This document shows positions 1-7,887 of a DNA stretch of 64,000 bases, one piece after another (position 1 is the first letter of the stretch; each line of letters opens with the position of its first letter). A program made the translations under genes and the position numbers. Source of the stretch: Dehalococcoidia bacterium (GTDB lineage: Bacteria; Chloroflexota; Dehalococcoidia; Bin125); NCBI GenBank assembly GCA_022828105.1, contig JAJEJC010000007.1, positions 330,885-394,884 on the forward strand, read 5' to 3'. Below the pieces are notes generated by a model. That model was not told the origin of the DNA, did not search any database, and worked only from the letters and a program-made list of their open reading frames with translations.

Positions 1-1
1 T

Positions 2-448
2 TCGGACGTTCGCCACTACGGATTTCTGCCGCGCAAACCGGCCGCCGTGCGCCGCACCATCGCCGAATTCGCCGAGCAGGGTCGGCCCGTGATCGCATTC
101 GAGGCGCCCCGGCGGCTGCGCGCCACGCTCGAACAGCTCGCCCGCATCGCGCCCGGCGCGGAGCTCACCATCGGCCGTGAACTGACCAAGCTGCACGAAC
201 AGATCTGGACCGGCTCGCCTGCTGAGGCGCTGGAGGAGTTCTCCGAGCCGCGCGGCGAGTTCACGTTGCTGATCGTCCCGCCCGTCGGCGAACAGACGCC
301 GTGGACCGACGCCGAGATCGCCCAGGCATTGGCCGAGGCCGCCGCGCAGGGCGCGTCGCGCTCGCAAGCCGCCCGCCATGTCGCCCAGCAATCCGGGCGC
401 CCGCGACGCGAGATTTACGCGCTCTGGCCATTCGGTCAGGATCGTTGA
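2..448 (+). CDS. rsmI: 16S rRNA (cytidine-2'-O)-methyltransferase RsmI, C-terminal part (5' end outside window)
   Basis: Open frame from base 2 reads SDVRHYGFLPRKPAAVRRTIAEF...; ORF track start at 47 is internal. RsmI-like GFLPRK, FEAPRRL and TIGRELTKLHE motifs. Confidence 0.85.
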   Translation, partial: SDVRHYGFLPRKPAAVRRTIAEFAEQGRPVIAFEAPRRLRATLEQLARIAPGAELTIGRELTKLHEQIWTGSPAEALEEFSEPRGEFTLLIVPPVGEQTPWTDAEIAQALAEAAAQGASRSQAARHVAQQSGRPRREIYALWPFGQDR

Positions 449-493
449 CATGCCACGGACCTATCAAATGGAATCAGCGCCTAACCTAGAGCC

Positions 494-2161
494 ATGAGCG
501 ACAACATCCTCGTCTGCGTGGCCTGGCCCTACGCCAACGGGCCGATTCACCACGGACAGCTCGGCGGCGCGTATCTGCCCGCCGACATCTTCGCCCGCTA
601 CCACCGCATCCGCGGCAACCGCGTGGCAATGGTCTCCGGCTCCGACACGCACGGCACGCCGATCACCGTCCGCGCCGACGACGAAGGCCGTACGCCCGGC
701 GAGGTCGTGGCCGAGTACCACCAGTCGATCCTCGATACGTGGGAGGGCATGGGCATCTCGTTCGACACGTTTACAACGACCATGACCGACAACCACGAGG
801 AAGTCGTCCATGGCCTGTTCAACGCCCTGCTCGAGCACGACTATCTGTTCAAGCAGACCCAGGACCTGTTCTACGACCCCGAGGCGCGGCGCTTCCTGCC
901 CGACCGCTACATCGAGGGCGAGTGCCCGCACTGCAACGAGCCGCGCGCCCGCGGCGACCAATGCGACACCTGCGGCCGCCAGCTCGACGCCGTTGACCTA
1001 ATCAACCCGCGCTCGCGCAACACCGGCGCGACACCCGAGCTGCGCAGCTCCGAGCACTACTTCCTGCGCCTGACCGCCTTCGAGGAGCCGCTGGCAGAGT
1101 GGCTTGACGACGGCAAGGATTTCTGGCGCACCCACGTGCTCAACTTTTCCAAGGGCATGCTGCGCGAGGGCCTGCAGGACCGCGCCATCACCCGCGACAT
1201 CGACTGGGGCGTGCCCGTCCCGCTCGAGGGTTGGGAAGACAAGCGCATCTACGTCTGGTTCGAGGCCGTGATCGGCTATCTCTCCGCCACCGTCGAGTGG
1301 GCCGCGACCAACGGCGAGCCCGAGGCCTGGCGCGACTTCTGGCAGTCGGACGACGCGCGGATCTACAACTTCATCGGCAAGGACAACGTCCCTTTTCACA
1401 CGATCATCTGGCCCGCGATCCTGCTCGGCGCGGGCGGCTACCGCCTGCCCTACGACGTACCCGCCAACCAGTACATCACGATGAGCGGTTCCAAGGCCAG
1501 TACCTCGCAGCGCTGGGCCGTCTGGGTCAACGATTACCTGACCCGCTACGACCCCGATCCGCTGCGCTACGCGCTCGCCGCGCAGATGCCAGAGACGGCC
1601 GACTCCGACTTCTCCTGGTCGGAGTTCCTGCGCCGCAACAACGACGAACTCGTCGCCACCTGGGGCAACCTCGTCAACCGCGTGCTCTCGCTGATCAACC
1701 GCCACTTCGACGCTCAAGTGCCCGACCCCGGCCCGCTCGACCGCGACGCGACGCGGATGCTTGACCGCGCCCAGTCGGGACTCGAACAGGTCGGACAGTC
1801 GATCGAGGCCGTTCACCTGCGCCAGGGTATCCAGCAGGCGTTCGCGCTCGCGCAGGAGGCCAACCGCTACCTCGACCAGACCGCGCCCTGGCAGACGGTC
1901 AAGACGGACAAGCAGGCCGCCGCGCGCAGCCTCTACACGGCGCTCAACGTGATCGCCGCGCTGCGCACCGCGCTCGCGCCGTATCTGCCCTTCAGTTGCC
2001 AGCGGCTGCACGAGATGCTCAACACCGAGGGCAGCATCGACGATCTCGGCTGGCAGATGCACGCGCTCCGTCCCGGCGACCAACTGCAGAAGCCGACGCC
2101 GCTGTTCAAGAAGCTCGACCCCTCAATTGTCGAGGAGGAAGAGGCCAGACTTGGCACATAG
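494..2161 (+). CDS. metG: methionyl-tRNA synthetase
   Basis: 555 aa; WPYANGPIHHGQLGGAYLPADIFARY and class I signature, GSKASTS (KMSKS-like) motif. Confidence 0.96.
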   Translation: MSDNILVCVAWPYANGPIHHGQLGGAYLPADIFARYHRIRGNRVAMVSGSDTHGTPITVRADDEGRTPGEVVAEYHQSILDTWEGMGISFDTFTTTMTDNHEEVVHGLFNALLEHDYLFKQTQDLFYDPEARRFLPDRYIEGECPHCNEPRARGDQCDTCGRQLDAVDLINPRSRNTGATPELRSSEHYFLRLTAFEEPLAEWLDDGKDFWRTHVLNFSKGMLREGLQDRAITRDIDWGVPVPLEGWEDKRIYVWFEAVIGYLSATVEWAATNGEPEAWRDFWQSDDARIYNFIGKDNVPFHTIIWPAILLGAGGYRLPYDVPANQYITMSGSKASTSQRWAVWVNDYLTRYDPDPLRYALAAQMPETADSDFSWSEFLRRNNDELVATWGNLVNRVLSLINRHFDAQVPDPGPLDRDATRMLDRAQSGLEQVGQSIEAVHLRQGIQQAFALAQEANRYLDQTAPWQTVKTDKQAAARSLYTALNVIAALRTALAPYLPFSCQRLHEMLNTEGSIDDLGWQMHALRPGDQLQKPTPLFKKLDPSIVEEEEARLGT

Positions 2162-2168
2162 AGGGCAG

Positions 2169-3044
2169 GTGAGCGCGTCACCTGAGCTCTTCGACACCCA
2201 CGCGCACCTGCACGACCCCTGGATCGGCGACGACCTGCCCGAGGTGATGTCCCGCGCCCGCGAGGCCGACGTCGTTCGGATCGTTACGATCGGCTGCTCG
2301 CTCGAAGACAGCCGCAACGCCCTCGCCGTCGCCGAGCAGTACGAAGACGTCTGGGCCACGCTCGGCCTCCACCCCCACGACGCCAAGGACTGGACGGCAG
2401 AGATCGAGTCCGAGTTCCGCGAGATGGCGCAACATGAGAAGGTCGTCGCCATCGGAGAGATCGGCCTTGACTTCTACCGCAATCTCTCGCCGCACGAAGA
2501 CCAGTACGCCGCATTCAGAGCCCAGCTCGCCCTCGCCGACGAGCTCAACCTCCCCGTCGTCATCCACTCCCGAGACGCCCACGAAGAGTGCTACGGCATC
2601 CTCAAGGATTGGGCCGAGTCCCCTTCTCCCCCCGCCGCAGAGGAGGAGATGTCACGACTCGACTCTTCATCTCCCCCCGCTCCGCGGGGGGAGATGTCCC
2701 GTAAGGACAGAGGGGGGCTCCCCATCGGCGTGATCCACTGCTTCTCCGGCGACGCCGACCTTGCCCACCGCTACCACGACCTCGGTTTCCTGATCTCCTT
2801 CGCCGGACCGGTGACGTATCCCAAGAACCACGACCTCCGAGAGGCGGCCGCGTCGTTGCCGATTGAGGCCATCGTCATCGAAACCGACTGTCCCTACCTC
2901 AGCCCCCAACCCCGCCGAGGCAAACGAAACGAACCCGCCAACATCCGCTTCACAGCTCAGCAAATCGCTGAGGTGCGGGGGGAGTCAATCGGAACTGTCA
3001 CCGTCGAGACCACTCGAAACGCCCTCAAGCTGTTCTCTCTCTAA
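2169..3044 (+). CDS. tatD: TatD-family DNase/metal-dependent hydrolase, with an in-frame repeat-derived insertion
   Basis: FDTHAHLHD, GEIGLDFY, VIHCFSG, IETDCPYLSP motifs; GTG start at 2169 chosen because the TatD core begins there. Confidence 0.9.
   Translation: MSASPELFDTHAHLHDPWIGDDLPEVMSRAREADVVRIVTIGCSLEDSRNALAVAEQYEDVWATLGLHPHDAKDWTAEIESEFREMAQHEKVVAIGEIGLDFYRNLSPHEDQYAAFRAQLALADELNLPVVIHSRDAHEECYGILKDWAESPSPPAAEEEMSRLDSSSPPAPRGEMSRKDRGGLPIGVIHCFSGDADLAHRYHDLGFLISFAGPVTYPKNHDLREAAASLPIEAIVIETDCPYLSPQPRRGKRNEPANIRFTAQQIAEVRGESIGTVTVETTRNALKLFSL
2625..2735. repeat. Palindromic repeat (two units) inside tatD; the second unit is a perfect 13-bp stem catctccccccgc/gcggggggagatg
   Basis: 2668-2680 pairs with 2684-2696; followed by gtcccgtaaggacagaggggggctcccc, also found at 34571-34676 and (reverse strand) 46217-46268. 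Confidence 0.85.
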
Positions 3045-3986
3045 CTCCTCGGCGATTCGATTTAGTCTCGGCTCAAGTACCCGCTTGAACTTCGGAATCC
3101 ATCCGATCATCCACTGCTGGATCTCTTCCAGGTCATCGTCTGACATAGACCAGTCAAAGGGACACCTCAGGCTTACCGTTGACCATTTGTGACCTGCCAA
3201 ACGCTCCCAAACGAGTTCCGCACCCAATTCCGATTCGATCTCGCTGCGCTCACGATGCAGCAAATCGAACACTGCACGATCATTATCTGGGGTCAGCCAC
3301 GCTAACACCCGCGCACTACCCGAGCCGTCGCGCAGGACGGTCGAATAGGAACCTATCCTCTGACTCCTGCCCGAGTTGAAATACTGCGCATTCTTACCCG
3401 TCGGTTCCGTTCGATTTGTGTGACCCCGCTCGTGCAGGTCTGTAACCACGGGTAGGAAGAACTCTCGATATCGCTCGGCAGCCGCTGACTGTGAACGATT
3501 GGAGCGGATCGCGGATCGCCGCGACCAGTTGTTGGGAAATGCCACAGCCCGGAACTCAGGCGCCGGCAACGAATCACCGATTCGGACTGCACGCACCGCA
3601 ACGCCGAACACCCTGATTTCCTCTGCCGTCCAGCGATTCAACCAGTCCAACGCTGCGCGATGCTCATCACGGAAATTGGGAGTGATCCAGATCAGCGTTC
3701 GAGCATCACGCCCCGCTGCATACGTCAGCAGTTGCCCCAAATGGCCGTGGTCTGTGCGTTCCAACTGGTTCTCGATCACTACAAACGCCTCATCCTCTTC
3801 GGCCAGGATGTCGACAGCAAACGGGCCGACACCCGCTTCTTGTTCGATGAGGTTCAAATCCAGACCCAATGCAGCACCGAGTTCGTCCAAATGCTCAGCC
3901 AGCCATGGCGTGAAGTCCCGTGATTCATCTCCCCAGATCGCTCTCAGGTCGACTTCTTCCAGTTGACCGAGTTTCGCTGTCGCCAT
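2985..3986 (-). CDS. DUF4268-type protein with N-terminal PD-(D/E)XK-like nuclease domain
   Basis: FAVDILAEEDEAFVVIENQLERTDHGHLGQLLTYAAG resembles PD-(D/E)XK core; C-terminal DUF4268-like region; 3' end overlaps tatD. Confidence 0.7.
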   Translation of the reverse strand: MATAKLGQLEEVDLRAIWGDESRDFTPWLAEHLDELGAALGLDLNLIEQEAGVGPFAVDILAEEDEAFVVIENQLERTDHGHLGQLLTYAAGRDARTLIWITPNFRDEHRAALDWLNRWTAEEIRVFGVAVRAVRIGDSLPAPEFRAVAFPNNWSRRSAIRSNRSQSAAAERYREFFLPVVTDLHERGHTNRTEPTGKNAQYFNSGRSQRIGSYSTVLRDGSGSARVLAWLTPDNDRAVFDLLHRERSEIESELGAELVWERLAGHKWSTVSLRCPFDWSMSDDDLEEIQQWMIGWIPKFKRVLEPRLNRIAEELEREQLEGVSSGLDGDSSD

Positions 3987-4039
3987 GCCACGCATTCCCT
4001 TCCCTGTCCCACTGACCAACCCAGAGTACGCTAGTGCCG

Positions 4040-5020
4040 ATGACCTCCCTTGACCGACTCTATGAGCCGATTGCCGACGATCTGGCGATTGTCGAGGACA
4101 CGCTCTCGCTGGTGGCGCAATCGGACTTTCTGCCGCTGGAGGCGATGCTCAACCAAGTGCTCTCGCGCGGGGGCAAGCGGCTGCGGCCCGCGATCTCGCT
4201 GCTCTGCGGCGGGTTTGGGGACTACGACGCCGACACGCAGATTCCGCTGGCCGCGTCGATCGAGCTGCTGCACACGGCGACCCTGGTCCATGACGATGTG
4301 ATCGACTCAGCCGATACCCGCCGCGGGCACGTCACGGCCAATGCGACATTCGGCAACCCCGCCTCGGTGATGCTCGGCGACTACATGTTCGCCCACGCCG
4401 CCGAGCTGGTCGCGCGGACCGGGCACATCGGGGTGATCCGGCTGTTCGCCGACACGCTGATGGTGATGGCCAAGGGCGAGCTGGCGCAGGATGTGTCCGC
4501 CTTCGACGCCGACTCGGGCACGATGCGCGACTACTACCGGCGCATCCACGGCAAGACGGCGTCGCTGTTTGCGACCGCCGGCGCGGGCGGCGCGATGATG
4601 TCCGCCTGCGACTCCGACACGATCGACTCGCTGCGCGAGTACGGCCGCTCGATCGGCATGGCCTTCCAGATTGTCGACGACATCCTCGACTTCTGCGGCA
4701 CCGAGGAGCAGTTGGGCAAGCCGGTCGGCGGCGACCTCTCGGCCGGCACGCTGACCCTGCCAGCCATCGTGCTGATGGAGGACGCGCCCGACGACAATCC
4801 GATCAACCGTTTTCTCGACGCGAAGGACGAGGACGGACGCGCGGGATTCCTCCACGAGGCGCTCGAGGCCGCACGTCAGGACTCGATCGTCGAGCGTTGC
4901 ATGGACACCGTCGTCGAGTGGCGAGACCGGGGCTTGGCTGCGCTCCACGCCGCCCCGTCCAGCGGCCCCCGACAGCAACTCACCGCCATCGCCGAGTTCG
5001 TCACCCAGCGCGACTTCTAA
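4040..5020 (+). CDS. polyprenyl diphosphate synthase (trans-isoprenyl diphosphate synthase family)
   Basis: LVHDDVIDSADTRRG and QIVDDILDFCG Asp-rich motifs. Confidence 0.92.
   Translation: MTSLDRLYEPIADDLAIVEDTLSLVAQSDFLPLEAMLNQVLSRGGKRLRPAISLLCGGFGDYDADTQIPLAASIELLHTATLVHDDVIDSADTRRGHVTANATFGNPASVMLGDYMFAHAAELVARTGHIGVIRLFADTLMVMAKGELAQDVSAFDADSGTMRDYYRRIHGKTASLFATAGAGGAMMSACDSDTIDSLREYGRSIGMAFQIVDDILDFCGTEEQLGKPVGGDLSAGTLTLPAIVLMEDAPDDNPINRFLDAKDEDGRAGFLHEALEAARQDSIVERCMDTVVEWRDRGLAALHAAPSSGPRQQLTAIAEFVTQRDF
4983..5018 (+). repeat. Left copy of 36-bp direct repeat (3' end of polyprenyl synthase gene)
   Basis: ccgccatcgccgagttcgtcacccagcgcgacttct; one mismatch against 5488-5523. Confidence 0.95.
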
Positions 5021-5033
5021 CTCCGGCAAGCTC

Positions 5034-5525
5034 ATGACTCACGGCGAATCTGAGGAAGGGTATCCGCAGAGGCGGATCATCTTTCCTGCTCACGTGAGGA
5101 ACAGGTTGTTCATTGAACAACGCGGGCGGTGCCGCTACTGCGGTCGCCGCATGAGTAACCATTATCTCGAGATCGATCACAGATGGCCGCTGAGTCGCAA
5201 TGGCGGCAACGAGCTCTCAAACTTGCAGTTGCTCTGCACGGCCTGCAATCTGCGCAAGGGAATCCAGACCGACGAGGAGTTTCGCGATCGCTATTGGCGC
5301 CTGCTGCCTCCTGATGGGTCAATTCCCGACCCACCGATTCCGCAAGACCTGTTCACTCGTGAGACTCAGTTGACGAGGGCAGCGCCTGAGGTTCGATCCA
5401 TTTTCCGTGATCGGTTCGAGGCCGCGAGGCGTCGGCGACAGCCGGCAGGTTGCCTGTTCGCAGCGCTGCTCCTGCTGACCCTGGTGGCCGCCATCGCCGA
5501 GTTCGTCACCCAGCGGGACTTCTGA
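5034..5525 (+). CDS. HNH endonuclease with hydrophobic C-terminal segment
   Basis: GRCRYCGRRMSNHYLEIDHRWPLSRNGGNELSNLQLLCTACNLRKG; C-terminus AGCLFAALLLLTLVAAIAEFVTQRDF. Confidence 0.88.
   Translation: MTHGESEEGYPQRRIIFPAHVRNRLFIEQRGRCRYCGRRMSNHYLEIDHRWPLSRNGGNELSNLQLLCTACNLRKGIQTDEEFRDRYWRLLPPDGSIPDPPIPQDLFTRETQLTRAAPEVRSIFRDRFEAARRRRQPAGCLFAALLLLTLVAAIAEFVTQRDF
5488..5523 (+). repeat. Right copy of 36-bp direct repeat, forming the 3' end of the HNH ORF
   Basis: ccgccatcgccgagttcgtcacccagcgggacttct; same reading frame as left copy. Confidence 0.95.
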
Positions 5526-5554
5526 GCCAACTCCGGCGGGCTTCTCCGCGGGCG

Positions 5555-5995
5555 CTAGTCCCGCTTCTGGGGTTGCGGCTGGGGCTTGAATTCGCGGCCC
5601 TTGTTGGCGATCCGGTCCCGCTTCAGATCGCGTTCCTTGCGGCGATCCTCCCTGGCCAGGCGGCGCTCGGCGATCTTGCGGTCGACCAGGTCGGTGTAGT
5701 CCTGCGTCGACAGCGGCTCCTTCTCGCGGCGCTTGGTGACCTGCGGGTGCTCATAGGGGCGGGCCTGCTTGGGCAGGTACGTCACTTCCTGGCCCAGGTG
5801 CCAGTAGGTGCCCTTGTCGGGAATCCGGCGCGGATAGCCCTGGCGCATGATGAAGGCCGAGAAGGACGACGGCATGACACGCTCGCAGTCGTCGTCGCAC
5901 TCGGGACATGGCTGCGGCTCCGGCGCTTCGCGAATCGGCCTTACGACTTCGAAGATGCCCGCGCACGATTCGCACAGGTATTCATACAACGGCAC
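5555..5995 (-). CDS. FmdB-family zinc-ribbon protein
   Basis: VPLYEYLCESCAGIFEVVRPI...CPECDDDCERV; GTG start at 5995. Confidence 0.8.
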   Translation of the reverse strand: MPLYEYLCESCAGIFEVVRPIREAPEPQPCPECDDDCERVMPSSFSAFIMRQGYPRRIPDKGTYWHLGQEVTYLPKQARPYEHPQVTKRREKEPLSTQDYTDLVDRKIAERRLAREDRRKERDLKRDRIANKGREFKPQPQPQKRD

Positions 5996-6809
5996 GGTCC
6001 TGCTCCTCTCGCTCTCGCTCGGTGGCCGCGGAGGCGGCGTGGCGACCGATTGCCTCCGCGCGTTCCAACGACTCCTGAAAGCCGCCCGAGCGCAATTGTC
6101 CATCCAGCGCCTGCTCCATCGACAGCCGCAGGTGGCGGTCCAGCTCCGCCGACGTGTTGGCGTCAACCCGCACCTGCGACGTCGCTTCGCACGACGAACG
6201 TCTCATATAGCGTAACAATCGAAACACCGGAGAGGACAGCCGCTGTCCGACGCCCGCCTGATGGCAGGACGGACAGACCGCTCCGCCGTCGGCCGGCGCA
6301 TAGCCATTGCCATCGGGACCGAGCACCGCGCGGCAGCGGACGCACTCGTCCAACTCGGGCCGATAGCCCTGCTGGTCGAGAAAGCGCAGCGTGAACCATC
6401 GGCGCACCGCGCGCGGCGCGGATGTCGCCGCCAGCACGTCCAGCGAGCCCTTGAGCAATGCGTAGAGCGGACCCGAGGCGACGTCCAGGTCGGTCGAGCG
6501 GTCGACCAGCTCAGCCATCGCCAACGCCTCGGTCATGCGGTCGACGTCGTCGTGCAGCGAGGGCCACGCGTCGAGCGTCTGGGCGTCGGTGATCACATGC
6601 AGCGATCGGCCTTGCGCGAGCCCAAACTGGCCGCGACTGAGCGGCTCCACATGGCCGGCCAGCTTGCTCAACGGCTTGCGCACGCCCCTGGCGACCGCCT
6701 CGATCCGTCCCCGCGTCGGAGAGAACAGCACGCAGATCCGATCGGCATCGCCGATCGGTCGCTGCCTCAGCACGATCGCCTCTGTGCGAATCGGATGCCG
6801 TCGCGGCAT
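5982..6809 (-). CDS. recO: DNA repair protein RecO
   Basis: TEAIVLRQRPIGDADRICVLFSPTRGRIEAVARGVRKPLSKLAGHVEP. Confidence 0.92.
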   Translation of the reverse strand: MPRRHPIRTEAIVLRQRPIGDADRICVLFSPTRGRIEAVARGVRKPLSKLAGHVEPLSRGQFGLAQGRSLHVITDAQTLDAWPSLHDDVDRMTEALAMAELVDRSTDLDVASGPLYALLKGSLDVLAATSAPRAVRRWFTLRFLDQQGYRPELDECVRCRAVLGPDGNGYAPADGGAVCPSCHQAGVGQRLSSPVFRLLRYMRRSSCEATSQVRVDANTSAELDRHLRLSMEQALDGQLRSGGFQESLERAEAIGRHAASAATEREREEQDRAVV

Positions 6810-7438
6810 CAGTCGTCTCCGTTCGGCTGTTCAACCTCGACGCGGTGCGTCATCGCCGCGCGCAGCGTGCGTTCGTCGGCGTACTCGACATCGGCGCCGA
6901 CCGGCAGGCCGTGCGCGATCCGCGTGACTCGCACGCCCATCGCGCCGATCACCCGCGACAGGTATCCGGCCGTCGCCTCGCCTTCAAGATTCGGATTCAT
7001 CGCCAGGATCACCTCGTCGATCGACGCGTCGCCCAGCCTGGCCAGCAATTCGCCCACCTTGAGGTCCTCGGGGCCGATTCCGTCCATCGGCGAGATCGCG
7101 CCGTGCAGCACGTGATAGCGGCCGCGATACACGCCCGACCGTTCGATCGCGGCCACGTCCAGCGGCTCCTCGACGACGCAGATCGTCGAGGCGGAACGGT
7201 CGGAATCGAGGCAAATCGCGCAGGGGTCGGCGTCGGTGATGTTCTGGCATGCGGCGCACAGTCGGGTCGAGTCCTTGACCTCGAGCAGCGCCTCGGAGAG
7301 CGCTTCGGCCTCGGCGCGAGGCGCACGCAGCACGTGATAGGCGAGCCGCTGCGCGCTCTTGGGGCCAATCCCGGGCAGCCGGTGGAACGCCTCGATCAGA
7401 CGCGCGATGGTCGGCGCGGTTGCCGGCGAGCGCTGCAT
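6809..7438 (-). CDS. recR: recombination mediator RecR
   Basis: FHRLPGIGPKSAQRLAYHVL, Cys4 zinc finger, Toprim region. Confidence 0.95.
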   Translation of the reverse strand: MQRSPATAPTIARLIEAFHRLPGIGPKSAQRLAYHVLRAPRAEAEALSEALLEVKDSTRLCAACQNITDADPCAICLDSDRSASTICVVEEPLDVAAIERSGVYRGRYHVLHGAISPMDGIGPEDLKVGELLARLGDASIDEVILAMNPNLEGEATAGYLSRVIGAMGVRVTRIAHGLPVGADVEYADERTLRAAMTHRVEVEQPNGDD

Positions 7439-7830
7439 TACTGCAGGCCCGGCAGCGACAACCCGTCCGTCAAACCCGACATCCGCTCCTGCTGCATTTC
7501 TTCCAGCCGGTCCTGCGCCTCATTGACGGCGGCCAACACCAGGTCCTGCAACATCTCGGTGTCATCGGGATCGACGACATCCGGGTCGATCACCACTTCG
7601 CGCAGCTTGTGGTCGCCGCCCAGGGTGACCGAAACGACGCCGCCGCCGACCGACGCCTCGACCGTCGCGTCCTTGAGTTCGTCCTGCGCCTCGGCAAGCT
7701 GGTTCTGCAACTCCTGGGCTCGACGAACCATCTCGGGCGAGAAGCCGCCGGCGCCGGCGACGCCCTGTCCGCGCGCCTTGTTGGAGCGCGCCGGGCGGAA
7801 CATGCCACCCTTCCGCTTGGCCATCGTCAA
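7438..7830 (-). CDS. YbaB/EbfC family nucleoid-associated protein
   Basis: Position between dnaX and recR; GGGVVSVTLGGDHKLREVVIDPDVVDPDDTEMLQDLVLAAVNEA. Confidence 0.9.
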   Translation of the reverse strand: MTMAKRKGGMFRPARSNKARGQGVAGAGGFSPEMVRRAQELQNQLAEAQDELKDATVEASVGGGVVSVTLGGDHKLREVVIDPDVVDPDDTEMLQDLVLAAVNEAQDRLEEMQQERMSGLTDGLSLPGLQ

Positions 7831-7887
7831 CCCTTTCGCCCGGTCACCCGGTGTCGCTCTGTCCAGTCTACGCGGTCGGATCGTCGG

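Noticed and set aside
998-2083. 361-aa minus ORF antisense to metG
   Set aside because: High-GC shadow ORF opposite a clear aminoacyl-tRNA synthetase; low-complexity composition and no recognisable domain.
4040-5020. HNH as an intein or group I intron insertion
   Set aside because: The HNH ORF is free-standing after the host stop codon, with no splicing motifs or intron structure seen; a flanking-duplication insertion fits better.
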